Shown in pieces: positions 49,652 through 58,974 of a DNA stretch of 64,000 nucleotides. A model generated the notes under the pieces. That model made no database searches. It was given only the letters and a program-made list of their open reading frames with translations, and had not been told where the DNA came from. Position numbers and translations under genes: made by a program. Numbering within the stretch: position 1 is the first letter of the stretch; each line of letters begins with the position of its first letter. Source of the DNA: Hamadaea sp013361475 (GTDB lineage Bacteria; Actinomycetota; Actinomycetes; Mycobacteriales; Micromonosporaceae); assembly GCF_040654195.1 (NCBI RefSeq), contig NZ_JBFAHM010000023.1, forward strand, positions 15,502 to 79,501, given 5' to 3'.

Positions 49652-50064
49652 AGCTGTCCCGGTACGCGTGCGCCCGGTTCGAGTGCGACCGCGACCCGCT
49701 GCGCGAGCACAGCCGTCTCGTATCCGGTCTGCCCGAGATCGCAGCCGGGCGCGGCGAGCACCGCGAGGTGCGCCCGATCGCCGACGGCCATGATCAGCAG
49801 TACGCCGCCGTCCATGTCGACCACCGTCTGGCGTACCCGCCCGGTCGTCAGGACCGTGGACGCGCCGACCGTGAGGCTGACCAGGCCGCTGGTGATGGCG
49901 GCGAGCCGGTCGGCCTCGTCGAGCGGCAGGCCCTCGGTGGCGGCGAGGGCGAGGCCGTCGACCGAAACGGCGAGGGCGGAAACGATGTCAGGCACGCGCC
50001 GGGCGAAGGCGGTGAGCAACCAGTCCAGGCTGGCCGAGTCGGAGGTGGTCGTCTCAGGGGACAT
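49648..50064 (-). CDS. Roadblock/LC7 domain protein (CvnB-like)
   Basis: A protein of 138 residues: LDWLLTAFARRVPDIVSALA, VSVDGLALAATEGL and VVDMDGGVLLIMAVGDRAHL are typical of the Roadblock/LC7 partners of actinobacterial conservon GTPases. Twenty-four bases downstream of the kinase gene, with a GAAAGAGAA ribosome binding site. In conservons the next genes would be CvnC (DUF742) and CvnD (GTPase); both are missing here. Confidence 0.92.
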   Translation of the reverse strand: MSPETTTSDSASLDWLLTAFARRVPDIVSALAVSVDGLALAATEGLPLDEADRLAAITSGLVSLTVGASTVLTTGRVRQTVVDMDGGVLLIMAVGDRAHLAVLAAPGCDLGQTGYETAVLAQRVAVALEPGARVPGQL

Positions 50065-50088
50065 GCTGTTCTCTTTCTTTCACGGGTG

Positions 50089-52293
50089 CTAGACCGGCGG
50101 TGGAGCGTGCCGCTGGGCGGCGGCGAGGCCGGAGGCGAGGCTGGACAGACGGGCGCGGGCCAGGTCGGGATCGATCACGCCGGTCGCCGCAGCGGCGACC
50201 ACGGTGGCCCGGCCCCGGGCTACTCCGGGCGGAGGGGGCGGGCTGGGCGGACCGGAGATGGGCCGGGGTTTGCGGTTCACGGCATGGGCCGGCAGCAGCA
50301 TGCGGTTCGGCAGCTTGACGAGGGCCACCGTGCCCGCGGACGGCGCGCTCCGCAGCTCGACCTGTACGCGCAGCCGCTGCGCGAGACGAGCGACGACCAG
50401 CAGGCCCATCCGGCTGGCCAGTTCACCGGTGAGCACGGCCGGGCGGCGCAGCTGTTCGTTCAGCTCGGCCAGCTGTTCGGGGCTGATTCCGATGCCGTGG
50501 TCGTAGACGGTGAGGGTGAGGTCGTCGACCGTCCTATGTGTAGCGACCTGGATCTTGCTGCCGGGCGGCGAGAAGACCACCGCGTTCTCCAGCAGCTCGG
50601 CCAGCAGATGGACCAGGTCGCCGACGGCGGTCGCGTCGATCCACAGCTCGGCGAGCGAACTCGCGTCGATCCGGTCGTACTGCTCGATCTCGGCCGCCGC
50701 CGCCATGACCACGTCGGCCAGCTGCTCAGGGTCGACGAAGGCCCGGCCGGGCTCGGCTCCGGCCAGTACGAGCAGGTTCTCCTCGTTGCGCCGCATCCGG
50801 GCGGCGAGGTGGTCTAGCTGGAACAACCGGCTCAGGGTGTCCGGATCGGTCTCCACGCGTTCGAACTCGTCGAGCAGTTGAAGTTGCCGGTGGACCAGGG
50901 TCTGCCCTCGACGGGACAGCGCGACGAAGATCCGCGCCACGTCCATCCGCAGCAAGGCCTGGTCGGCGGCGAGCCGCAGAGCCTGCCGATGCAGCCCCGA
51001 CAAGGCCGAGCTCAGTTCCCCGATCTCATCCGCGCCGGGAGCGAGCCATGCCGTCACCCGCTCCTGGGAGGACTGTTCGACGTCGCGGACCGTCTGCGGG
51101 CTGGGCGCCGAGCTGACCTCGGCGATCGCCTCCGGCAGCTCGGTACTGGTCACCTGCTGGGCGCCCCGGCGCAATTGCCGCAGGCGGCGGCTGGTCTGGA
51201 CGGCGAAGGCCACCGCCGCGCCCAGGCTCGTCCCGACAAGCGCAGCAGTCACCGCCGTGATCAGCGTGGACTCGTTGCGTGAATCGGCTTCGAGGACGGC
51301 CGCGTCGGTCTCCAGCAAGGAGATCACCTTGAGCTGGAACAGGTACATCTGCCGCATCGCGTTGGTCTGTGCGATGTACCACGTGTCCGGGTCGACCTTC
51401 AACGCGTCGGGCTGACTCTCGTACCGCAGCGCCCCTTCGACCAGCCGGGTGGCCTGCTCCACGTCGGGTCCCTGCACCGCGGCGGCGTACCGCTGCCGGG
51501 TCTCGGCGGAGGCGATGTTGGCCAACTGTGCGATCCGGTCCGTTTCCGAGCCCCGCAGCTCGGCCAGTTCGGCCAGTTCACCGGGCTGGAACTTGCCGCG
51601 GCCGAAGACCTCTCGCAGCAGACTCCGCTCCTCAGCGGCCCGGTGCTCGGCCGCGCTGAGCGTCGCGACGATCCGGGCGTTCTCGGCCAGCGCGGGGGCC
51701 ATCGGTTCGGCTGCGATCGTTTCCGCCACCGCGACCAGGGCATGCGTCAGGTCGTCGTAGGCCGCCTCCGGCGTACCGTCGTCGGGCGAACCGGAGTGGC
51801 TGGAGTCGAACAGCGCCTGGTCGTCCTCCTCCTTCTCCGGGTGCAGCGCGATGTCCCGGGCCAGTGCCAGCTTGGCCAGTTCGCTGCGAGCAGCCGCCAG
51901 GGCGGTCGCCAGATCCGGCGTCAGCTTCGCGACCGCCGTGGCCGCCTGGTCGTAGTTCGCCGCCGCGGTGTCGGTGCGCGCCTGCTGCGCGGTCAGCAAC
52001 TGCCGGCCGGTCGTGCCACCACGCAACAGCAGGTCGGCGGTCTCGGCGATCTCCTGCTCGACCTGGTGGTTCAGCTTGACCGTCGCGGTCAGGCCCCACG
52101 CCAGCGTCCGCGCCCGCTGACCGTCCCGAGCGGTGTTCAGCGCCGCGCCGCTCTGCAGCACGCCGAGGACCGTCATGCCGACGGTGGCTATGCCGATGGG
52201 CAGCAGCAGGCGTACGCGGATGGACCGCAGCGGGCTGCGCCGGACATGCGGCACCGGCTCCCGCATCGGCGCGGCACCGCTGGATGTGGGCAT
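50089..52293 (-). CDS. Conservon-type sensor histidine kinase (CvnA-like)
   Basis: A protein of about 734 residues. First membrane helix LLLPIGIATVGMTVLGVLQS (residues about 28-48 from this start), a long extracytoplasmic helical domain of NIT type with an Asp/Glu-rich stretch (HPEKEEDDQALFD), second helix STLITAVTAALVGTSLGAAV, a HAMP-like region and a C-terminal HATPase (LAELLENAVVFSPPGSK, YDHGIGISPEQL). A clear phospho-accepting His box is not visible, as is common for CvnA. The C-terminal tail is proline-rich. ATG 52293 follows GGGGAGG; ATG 52320 is the alternative. Confidence 0.9.
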   Translation of the reverse strand: MPTSSGAAPMREPVPHVRRSPLRSIRVRLLLPIGIATVGMTVLGVLQSGAALNTARDGQRARTLAWGLTATVKLNHQVEQEIAETADLLLRGGTTGRQLLTAQQARTDTAAANYDQAATAVAKLTPDLATALAAARSELAKLALARDIALHPEKEEDDQALFDSSHSGSPDDGTPEAAYDDLTHALVAVAETIAAEPMAPALAENARIVATLSAAEHRAAEERSLLREVFGRGKFQPGELAELAELRGSETDRIAQLANIASAETRQRYAAAVQGPDVEQATRLVEGALRYESQPDALKVDPDTWYIAQTNAMRQMYLFQLKVISLLETDAAVLEADSRNESTLITAVTAALVGTSLGAAVAFAVQTSRRLRQLRRGAQQVTSTELPEAIAEVSSAPSPQTVRDVEQSSQERVTAWLAPGADEIGELSSALSGLHRQALRLAADQALLRMDVARIFVALSRRGQTLVHRQLQLLDEFERVETDPDTLSRLFQLDHLAARMRRNEENLLVLAGAEPGRAFVDPEQLADVVMAAAAEIEQYDRIDASSLAELWIDATAVGDLVHLLAELLENAVVFSPPGSKIQVATHRTVDDLTLTVYDHGIGISPEQLAELNEQLRRPAVLTGELASRMGLLVVARLAQRLRVQVELRSAPSAGTVALVKLPNRMLLPAHAVNRKPRPISGPPSPPPPPGVARGRATVVAAAATGVIDPDLARARLSSLASGLAAAQRHAPPPV

Positions 52294-52447
52294 GGCGACG
52301 GACCTCCCCGGAGTGACCATTTGAGACTCCGCTCACGCCGGGGGCCGCCGCATCCTCCGAAGGGATTGCCGTCTTGTCACATGGCATTCAAAAAGTTGAC
52401 AGATCACACCATTGATCCCCGCCAAAGCGGACCAATGTGGCTGGGCG

Positions 52448-53458
52448 TCACCCGGCATCCGAGCTGAACGCGGAGTCGAAGGCGGCCGACGGGGCGTCGA
52501 ACGCCAGCCGCCGGACGAAGCCGACCGCCTCGGCCGCGCCGACGAGACGGTCCATTCCGGCGTCCTCCCACTCGACCGAGATGGGGCCGGCGTACCCGAT
52601 CGAGTTGAGCGCCCGGAAGCAGTCCTCCCACGGCACGTCGCCGTGACCGGTCGAGACGAAGTCCCAGCCCCGTCGCAGATCGGCCCAGCCCAGGTGGGAC
52701 GACAGCCGGCCACGGCGGCCGTCGCCCACGCGTACCTTGGTGTCCTTGCAGTCCACGTGGTAGATCCGGTCGGCGAAGTCGAGGATGAAGTTCACCGGGT
52801 CGACGTCCTGCCAGACCATGTGCGACGGGTCCCAGTTGAGCCCGAAGGCCGGCCGGTGTCCGATCGCCTCCAGCGTCCGCTTCGTCGTCCAGTAGTCGTA
52901 GGCGATCTCGCTCGGATGCACCTCGTGCGCGAACCGTACGCCCACCTCGTCGAACACGTCGAGGATCGGGTTCCACCGGGCGGCGAAGTCGGCGTACCCG
53001 GCCTCGATCATCGACGGCGGAACCGGCGGGAACATCGCGACCGTGTGCCAGATCGAGGAGCCGGTGAATCCCACCACTGTGGACACGCCCAGCTTGGCGG
53101 CGGCCCGCGCGGTGTCCTTCATCTCCTGGGCCGCGCGACGGCGTACGCCCTCCGGCTCGCCGTCGCCCCAGATCCGGGCGGGCAGGATGCCCTGGTGCCG
53201 CTCGTCGATGGGATGATCGCAGACGGCCTGCCCGACGAGGTGGTTCGAGATCGCCCAGACCTTCAGGTTGTGCTTGGCCAGCGTCGCCAGCTTGCGCTCG
53301 ACGTAGTCGTCCTCGGCCAGCGCCCGGTCGACCTCGAAGTGGTCGCCCCAGCAGGCGATCTCCAACCCGTCGTAGTCCCACTCGGCGGCCAGCCGGCAGA
53401 CCTCCTCGAACGGCAGGTCGGCCCACTGGCCGGTGAAAAGTGTGATCGGCCTGGTCAT
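52448..53458 (-). CDS. Sugar phosphate isomerase/epimerase (xylose isomerase-like barrel)
   Basis: A TIM barrel of 336 residues: ITLFTGQWADLPFEEVCRLA, DYDGLEIACWGDHFEV, VRFAHEVHPSEIAYDYWTTK, FGLNWDPSHMVWQ and IYHVDCKDTKV, which supply the metal-binding Glu, Asp and His residues of this superfamily. Members act on inositols, keto-sugars and related compounds. It lies downstream of the ThuA/DUF1080 gene beyond two hairpins, and probably shares its pathway of sugar oxidation. Confidence 0.88.
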   Translation of the reverse strand: MTRPITLFTGQWADLPFEEVCRLAAEWDYDGLEIACWGDHFEVDRALAEDDYVERKLATLAKHNLKVWAISNHLVGQAVCDHPIDERHQGILPARIWGDGEPEGVRRRAAQEMKDTARAAAKLGVSTVVGFTGSSIWHTVAMFPPVPPSMIEAGYADFAARWNPILDVFDEVGVRFAHEVHPSEIAYDYWTTKRTLEAIGHRPAFGLNWDPSHMVWQDVDPVNFILDFADRIYHVDCKDTKVRVGDGRRGRLSSHLGWADLRRGWDFVSTGHGDVPWEDCFRALNSIGYAGPISVEWEDAGMDRLVGAAEAVGFVRRLAFDAPSAAFDSAFSSDAG

Positions 53459-53486
53459 CTCGTCTTCCTCTCGTTCTCTCGGTGGT

Positions 53487-53556
53487 GCCGGGGCGCCCGT
53501 CGGCGTCGGGCGCCCCGGCGGATCGACTCGCCGTCCGCACCGCCATGGCGGACGGC
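53487..53556. terminator. Two consecutive hairpins
   Basis: Stem 1 is GCCGGGGCGCCCG / CGGGCGCCCCGGC (53487-53499, 53507-53519); stem 2 is GCCGTCCGC / GCGGACGGC (53530-53538, 53548-53556). They lie between the ThuA/DUF1080 stop and the isomerase start on the minus strand and should reduce read-through. Confidence 0.7.
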
Positions 53557-53563
53557 AAGCCGT

Positions 53564-55627
53564 CTAGGGCAGGTTCCAGCGTTGGGCGGCCCCGCCGGAG
53601 CACGTCCAGATCTGCGCCTGGGTGCCGTCGGCGGTCGACCCGCCCGCCGCGTCGAGGCACTTGCCGGACTGCGGGTTGCGCAGACTGCCGTCGGTCTGTG
53701 GAACCCAGTTCTGCGCGCCGGTCCCGTTGCACGTCCACAGCTGGACCTTGGTTCCGTCGGCGGAACCGCCGCCGGAGACGTCCAGGCACTTGCCCAGCGC
53801 CCGCCAGGTCTGCCCGACCGGTGACCACTGCTGCGCCGCCGATCCGTTGCACGTCCAGAGCTGGACCTTCGTGCCGTCGGCGGTCCCGGCCCCGCTGACG
53901 TCGAGGCACTTCCAGCCCGGCCCCGTGATCGCCCCGCTGCCGGGTGCGCGAGCGATCGTGAAGTCGTCGACGTCGAACAGCCCGCCGCCGGTCCCGGTGA
54001 AGGTCAGATAGAGCGTCTGCACCCCACTTGGTACGCCCGATAGCTGCGTACTGACGTCGGCGAAGGTCGTCCAGCCGCCCGTGTTCGGGACGGCGACCGT
54101 GCCCAGCACCGTCCCGGTCGCCGAACCGGTGCGGATCTGGATCACCCCGCCCGGGCCGCCGGAGACCACCCGTGTCTTGAACCTCGTGACGCCGGTCAGG
54201 TCGATTCCGGCGTACGCCGCCCAGTCACCCGGGTCGACGAAGCCGAGCGTCTGCCCGTTGTGCGCCCCGGTCTTCGTGTACGGCGACACCCCGCTGGCGC
54301 TGCTGAAGGATTCGGCCTGAACGGTGCGGTCGACGCCGGCCGGCTTGATCCGGATGTTGCGGAACGAGGCGTCGTCGCCGGTGCCGTGATTCTGCAAGCC
54401 GATGTACCCGGCCAACGATCGGGCGGGATCGGTGTTGGTGAAGTCGTTGATCTTCACCCCGTTGAGGAATACCTGCAGCCGCTCACCGGAGACCGTGATC
54501 TCGAACGTGTTCCAGCTTCCCGGCGGATTCACGGCCGCGTCACGAGCCGCGACGTCGGCCGACTGGAATCCGTAGACCGCCCCCGTCGTGCGATCCGCGC
54601 TGTCGGTCGCGTCGATCTGGATCTCATAGCCGTTGTTCACCGCCGACCAGGGGTCCGACGAGGCCGGGAAGCCCACGAACACCCCGGAGTTGTCGTCACC
54701 GGCCAGCCGCCAGTCGAGCTTGAGCGAGTAGTCGGCGAACTGCTGGGCCGAATACCAGAACAGGCCCATCCCGTCGAAGGAACTCAGCGTCGCGTCGGCG
54801 TTGGTGAACCCGCCCGGCCCGGCCTGCGACCAGCCCGTGGTGGAGCCGTTATACAGCTGGGTGTATCCCGTCTCCGGCCGGCAGTCGGCGTTGACCCGGC
54901 GGGCGGCGTACCGGATGCCGCCGAGCAGGAGCGCCCGGAACCCGGACTCGGAGTATGCAGCCTGCGTGTGCCCGCTGCCCGTGTAGAACGACCGTCCACT
55001 TCCGATGGTCTTGCACCACGTGTGCGGGTGGTCGGCGCCCATGCCGCCACCGGTGTAGCTGGACTCGTCCAGGCTGGCCAGGACGTGCGCGGTCGACCGG
55101 GGATTGGTCTGGTAGTTGTACCACTCGTCGGTGCGGACCCAGGTCTGGCCGAGCCCGGCGGTGGCTGCGTGCGCGCGGTCCTCGACCTTGATCGTGGCGG
55201 ACTGGATCGCGGGATGCGAGGCGAACCACGCGCCCACCAGCTCGCCATAGAACGGCCAGCCGTACTCGGTGTCGGCCGCCGCGTGGACGCCGACGAACCC
55301 GCCCCCGCCGCGGATGTACGCCTCGAAGGCGGTCTGCTGCGCGTCGTCCAGCACGTCGCCGGTCGTGTTGAGGAAGACGACCGCCTCGTACTGCGCCAGA
55401 GTGCCCGTGGTGAAGACGGCGGCGTCCTCCGTGGCGGTCACGGTGAAGTTGTTCGCCGCCCCCAGGTCCCGGATGGTCTGGACGCCGACCGCGATCGAGT
55501 CGTGCCGGAAGCCCGCGGTCTTGCTGAACACCAGCACGTCGTACGCCGTGTCGGCGGCACAGGCGGCGGTCTCGGTCCCGGCGATCAAGGCCGCTCCGAG
55601 CGCGGCCGCCCAAACAAGTTTCCTCAT
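53564..55627 (-). CDS. Secreted ThuA / DUF1080 / CBM6 / ricin-lectin protein
   Basis: A protein of 687 residues. Signal peptide RKLVWAAALGAALIAGTETA; ThuA-like domain (residues about 28-245, VLVFSKTAGFRHDSIAVGVQ, GGFVGVHAAADTEYGWPFYG). A DUF1080 (3-keto-disaccharide hydrolase) domain follows (about 253-425, QIDATDSADRTTGAVYG). A CBM6-like domain (about 430-555, GFVDPGDWAAYAGIDL) and a ricin B domain (about 565-687) end the protein. ThuA is linked to keto-sugar metabolism in Sinorhizobium. The ATGA overlap with the upstream sorbosone dehydrogenase gene implies joint action on a polysaccharide-derived sugar. Confidence 0.9.
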   Translation of the reverse strand: MRKLVWAAALGAALIAGTETAACAADTAYDVLVFSKTAGFRHDSIAVGVQTIRDLGAANNFTVTATEDAAVFTTGTLAQYEAVVFLNTTGDVLDDAQQTAFEAYIRGGGGFVGVHAAADTEYGWPFYGELVGAWFASHPAIQSATIKVEDRAHAATAGLGQTWVRTDEWYNYQTNPRSTAHVLASLDESSYTGGGMGADHPHTWCKTIGSGRSFYTGSGHTQAAYSESGFRALLLGGIRYAARRVNADCRPETGYTQLYNGSTTGWSQAGPGGFTNADATLSSFDGMGLFWYSAQQFADYSLKLDWRLAGDDNSGVFVGFPASSDPWSAVNNGYEIQIDATDSADRTTGAVYGFQSADVAARDAAVNPPGSWNTFEITVSGERLQVFLNGVKINDFTNTDPARSLAGYIGLQNHGTGDDASFRNIRIKPAGVDRTVQAESFSSASGVSPYTKTGAHNGQTLGFVDPGDWAAYAGIDLTGVTRFKTRVVSGGPGGVIQIRTGSATGTVLGTVAVPNTGGWTTFADVSTQLSGVPSGVQTLYLTFTGTGGGLFDVDDFTIARAPGSGAITGPGWKCLDVSGAGTADGTKVQLWTCNGSAAQQWSPVGQTWRALGKCLDVSGGGSADGTKVQLWTCNGTGAQNWVPQTDGSLRNPQSGKCLDAAGGSTADGTQAQIWTCSGGAAQRWNLP

Positions 55628-58600
55628 GGCAGCGTCCACTTCTGGTTGGCGCCGGCCGTGCAGTCGTAAATGATCAACTGCGTGGCGTCGGCGATCGAGC
55701 CACCGGGGACGTCGAGGCACCGCCCCGACTGTGGATTGCGTAGTGTGCCGTCGGCCTGCGCGACCCAGTTCTGCGCGCCGGTCCCGTTGCACGTCCACAA
55801 CTGCACGACCGTGCCGTTGGCGGTGTTGCCGCCGGAGACGTCCAGGCACTTGCCCAGCGACCGCCAGGTCTGCCCGACCGGCGCCCACCGCTGCGCGTTC
55901 GTCCCGTTGCAGGTGTAGAGCTGAACGTGGGTGCCGTCGGCGGTGTTCGCCCCGGCGACGTCGGCACACTTGCCCGCCAACCCGACGATAGCGCCGGTGG
56001 CGCCGCTGCCGAGCCGGTTCAGCGTGAAGTTGTCGAGGTCGAAGAGGGCACCACTGCCACCGGTGAAGACCAGGTACAGCGGGCCGGAGGCGGAACCGGT
56101 AAGCGTCGTCGACACCGTCTGGAAGGTCTCCCAGCCGCCGGTCACCGGCACGGCGACCGCACCGAGCTGCGTACCGGTCGGGGAACCGGAGCGGATCTGG
56201 ATCGTGCCGCCGACCCCGTTCGACGAGATCCGGGCGGAGAAGCCGACCGCGCCGGTGGTGCTGATCCCGGCGTACGCCGCCCAGTCGCCGTTCTCCACGA
56301 AGCCGAGCGTCTTGCCGCCAGTCGCCGGAATATGCGTGGCGATCCCGACGCCCGACTGCGACGTGTAACTCTCGCCTTCGGCCGCCGCCGCGTTGTTCGT
56401 CACGAACGTGATCGCGTCCAGGTCGAACAACGCGCCCGCTCCCCCGGCGAAGACCAGGTACAGCCGTTGCGTACCGGACGGCGGGTTCGTGATCGCGCCG
56501 CTGACCGTGGTGAAGGTGTCCCAGGCCCCGGTCACCGGGATCGTGGCCTGCCCGATCACCTGCCCGGTCGGCGAGCCGGTCCGCAGTTGCAGCGTGCCGC
56601 CGACCCCGGCCGACGAGGCCCGCGCGACGAACGACGCCGCATTGCCCACGGCGTACGGGTCGAAAGCGATCCAATCTCCATTGTGGATATCGCCGACGGT
56701 CTTGCCGCCTTCGGCCGCCGCCTTGGCGAACTGGTTGATCCCGGACGCGGCGGTGTAGTGCTCGGCCTGCCGATGCTTGGGCTGGGCGATGTTCTGGGCG
56801 TGCGTGGTCAGCGCGGGCTGGCCGTTCGCGCCGTTGTCGGTGTACTCGGCGTCGAAGACGCCGAAGATGTTCGCGGCGTCGTCATGCTCCCCGTCCACCG
56901 GTACGCTGATCGCCCCGGAGCAGCCCGTCTGCGACGTGATGGCATGGCCGTGGTTGTCGTGCCCGAGCACGTAGGTCATCTTGACCCGGGCGCAGTCGAT
57001 CGTGCCGTCCTCGGGATCGCTGACGGTGATCTGGTAGGGCACGGTGTCGCCGAAGGCGAAGAGCGCACCGTTCGCCGGGAGCTGCACTCGCACGGTCGGC
57101 GCGGTGTTCCCCACCGTCACGATGACGCTCGACGTCCCGGTGTTGCCGGCCGGGTCGCGTACCGTCAGGGTCGCGGTGAACTGTCCGTTCGTGGAGTAGG
57201 TCTTGCTCGGATTGGCCGCGGTCGAGGTGGTGCCGTCGCCGAACGCCCAGCTGTAGATGAGCGCGCCGCCCTCCGGGTCGGACGAACCGGCGGCGGAGAA
57301 GGCGACCGTCAACGGGGCGAGGCCGGAGGTCTTGTCCGCCGACGCCTGAGCGATCGGCGCCCGGTCCGCCCCGGCGATGTACTCGATCCGGTAGAGCGCG
57401 GAGTTGGCGTCGCCGTTGAAGTAGCCGGTGCCGTAGTCGAGCACGTAGAGCGCGCCGTTGGCGCCGAACGCGAGGTCCATGACCTGCTTGCCGGTCCATG
57501 GAAAGTTCGCGATCGCCCCCGGCGTCCCGTCGGCGTTGACGTCGATCGCCTTGATCCAGCCCCGGCCGAACTCGCCCGCGAAGAAGTGGCCGTCGAGTTC
57601 GGCGGGGAACTTGACCGTCGACGTCGACGCCGCGTTGTAGTGGTATACCGGGCCGCCCATCGGCGATTCCGAACCACTGCCGAACTCCGGCGGCGAGCCG
57701 GCGTCACCCCCGTAGCGGATCCAGGCCGGCCGAGCCGCGGGCAGGGTCGTGAGGCCGGTGTTGCGGAACGAGTTGTTCGTCGGCCCAGTCGAGCAGGCGT
57801 ACTTCGGACCCGTGGTGTCGGTGGAGAAGTTCCACTCGTTGTAGGTCTCCGTCGTGGTGTTCGTGCCCGTGCAGTACGGCCATCCGTAGTTGCCCGGCGA
57901 GGCGATCCGGTTGAACTCGACCTGCCCGGCCGGGCCGCGGTTCGGATCGGTGCTGCCCGCGTCCGGCCCGTAGTCGCCGAGGTAGACCACCCCGGTCGCC
58001 TTGTCGACGCTCATCCGGAACGGGTTGCGAAAGCCCATCGCGTAGATCTCCGGCCGGGTCTTCGCCGTGCCCGGGGCGAACAGGTTGCCGGCCGGGATGG
58101 TGTAGGTGCCGTCGTCGGCCACCTTGATCCGCAGCAGCTTGCCGCGCAGGTCATTGGTGTTCGCCGCAGTACGCTGCGCGTCGTACGCCGGGTTCCGGTC
58201 GGCGCGCTCGTCGATGGGGGCGTACCCGGCGGACGAGAACGGATTGCTGTCGTCGCCGGTGGTCAGATAGAGGTTGCCGGCCGCGTCGAAGTCGATGTCG
58301 CCGCCGACGTGGCAGCAGATGCCCCGATCGGCCGGGGTCGACAGGACGACCTTCTCGCTGGCCAGGTTGAGCGTCCAGTCGGCGTTGAGGGTGAACCGGG
58401 ACAGCCGGTTGACCCCCTGCCAGGCGGAGAAGTCGGTGCCGGTGGCCGGCGCGTCACCGCTCGGGGTGGCCAGCGGAGGCGCGTAGTAGAGGAAGATCGC
58501 TCGGTTGACCGCGAAGTTCGGGTCGACGCCCACGCCTTGGAGGCCCTCCTCGTCGTGGGAGTAGACCGGCAGCGTGCCGATCACCGTCGTCGTCCCGGCC

Positions 58601-58830
58601 GCGTCCGTCCGGCGCAGTTTGCCGTCCCGCGCGGTATGCAGAACAGAGGTGTCGGGCAGCACGGCGAGCGACATCGGCTCGCCCATCTCGGCCACGCCAC
58701 GGGCCATCTCGACTTGCTGATAGTCGGCCGCGTTGATCGTGGTGTGCGCGACGGCGGGACTCCCGGCCACCGGCACGAGGACGATTCCGGCGGCGAGTGC
58801 TATCGCCGCGGGAAGAGTGGAGCGGTTCAT
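55624..58830 (-). CDS. Secreted glucose/sorbosone dehydrogenase with PKD, CBM6 and ricin domains
   Basis: A protein of 1068 residues. Signal peptide STLPAAIALAAGIVLVPVAG; a beta-propeller of the GSDH/PQQ-dependent sugar dehydrogenase family (residues about 35-480: YSHDEEGLQGVGVDPNF, YAMGFRNPFRMSVD, SPGNYGWPYC); PKD domain (about 490-575, YSWAFGDGTTSTAANPSK). A linker with metal-type residues (DNHGHAITSQTGC) is followed by two CBM6-like domains (about 690-810 and 815-935) and a ricin B domain (about 945-1068). It probably oxidises sugars on a polymer surface. It is the first gene of a two-gene unit with ThuA/DUF1080. Confidence 0.9.
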   Translation of the reverse strand: MNRSTLPAAIALAAGIVLVPVAGSPAVAHTTINAADYQQVEMARGVAEMGEPMSLAVLPDTSVLHTARDGKLRRTDAAGTTTVIGTLPVYSHDEEGLQGVGVDPNFAVNRAIFLYYAPPLATPSGDAPATGTDFSAWQGVNRLSRFTLNADWTLNLASEKVVLSTPADRGICCHVGGDIDFDAAGNLYLTTGDDSNPFSSAGYAPIDERADRNPAYDAQRTAANTNDLRGKLLRIKVADDGTYTIPAGNLFAPGTAKTRPEIYAMGFRNPFRMSVDKATGVVYLGDYGPDAGSTDPNRGPAGQVEFNRIASPGNYGWPYCTGTNTTTETYNEWNFSTDTTGPKYACSTGPTNNSFRNTGLTTLPAARPAWIRYGGDAGSPPEFGSGSESPMGGPVYHYNAASTSTVKFPAELDGHFFAGEFGRGWIKAIDVNADGTPGAIANFPWTGKQVMDLAFGANGALYVLDYGTGYFNGDANSALYRIEYIAGADRAPIAQASADKTSGLAPLTVAFSAAGSSDPEGGALIYSWAFGDGTTSTAANPSKTYSTNGQFTATLTVRDPAGNTGTSSVIVTVGNTAPTVRVQLPANGALFAFGDTVPYQITVSDPEDGTIDCARVKMTYVLGHDNHGHAITSQTGCSGAISVPVDGEHDDAANIFGVFDAEYTDNGANGQPALTTHAQNIAQPKHRQAEHYTAASGINQFAKAAAEGGKTVGDIHNGDWIAFDPYAVGNAASFVARASSAGVGGTLQLRTGSPTGQVIGQATIPVTGAWDTFTTVSGAITNPPSGTQRLYLVFAGGAGALFDLDAITFVTNNAAAAEGESYTSQSGVGIATHIPATGGKTLGFVENGDWAAYAGISTTGAVGFSARISSNGVGGTIQIRSGSPTGTQLGAVAVPVTGGWETFQTVSTTLTGSASGPLYLVFTGGSGALFDLDNFTLNRLGSGATGAIVGLAGKCADVAGANTADGTHVQLYTCNGTNAQRWAPVGQTWRSLGKCLDVSGGNTANGTVVQLWTCNGTGAQNWVAQADGTLRNPQSGRCLDVPGGSIADATQLIIYDCTAGANQKWTLP

Positions 58831-58906
58831 GAAGGTGCCTTCCTGACTCGGGGGAAGTCAGGCGCGCGCCGCCGCGCCATGGGGTCGGGCCGTTCGTTGC
58901 ACCGCC

Positions 58907-58962
58907 GGATCAGGGATCTGAGTCGAATCTTGGGCGGTGATTCGACCGAGAACCCTGATCCA
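58907..58962. repeat. Palindromic repeat family 3, copy C
   Basis: Arms of 23-24 bases (GGATCAGGGATCTGAGTCG.. and ..ACCGAGAACCCTGATCC) with a few mismatches and a 9-base loop. It lies 12 bases after the stop of the Gfo/Idh/MocA gene, upstream of the dehydrogenase gene on the same strand. Confidence 0.88.
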
Positions 58963-58974
58963 GCGCCAAAAACG

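Noticed and set aside
53459..53909. Upstream extension of the isomerase frame (to 53909)
   Set aside because: It is antisense-like shadow sequence within the ricin domain of the neighbouring gene and crosses the terminator hairpins.
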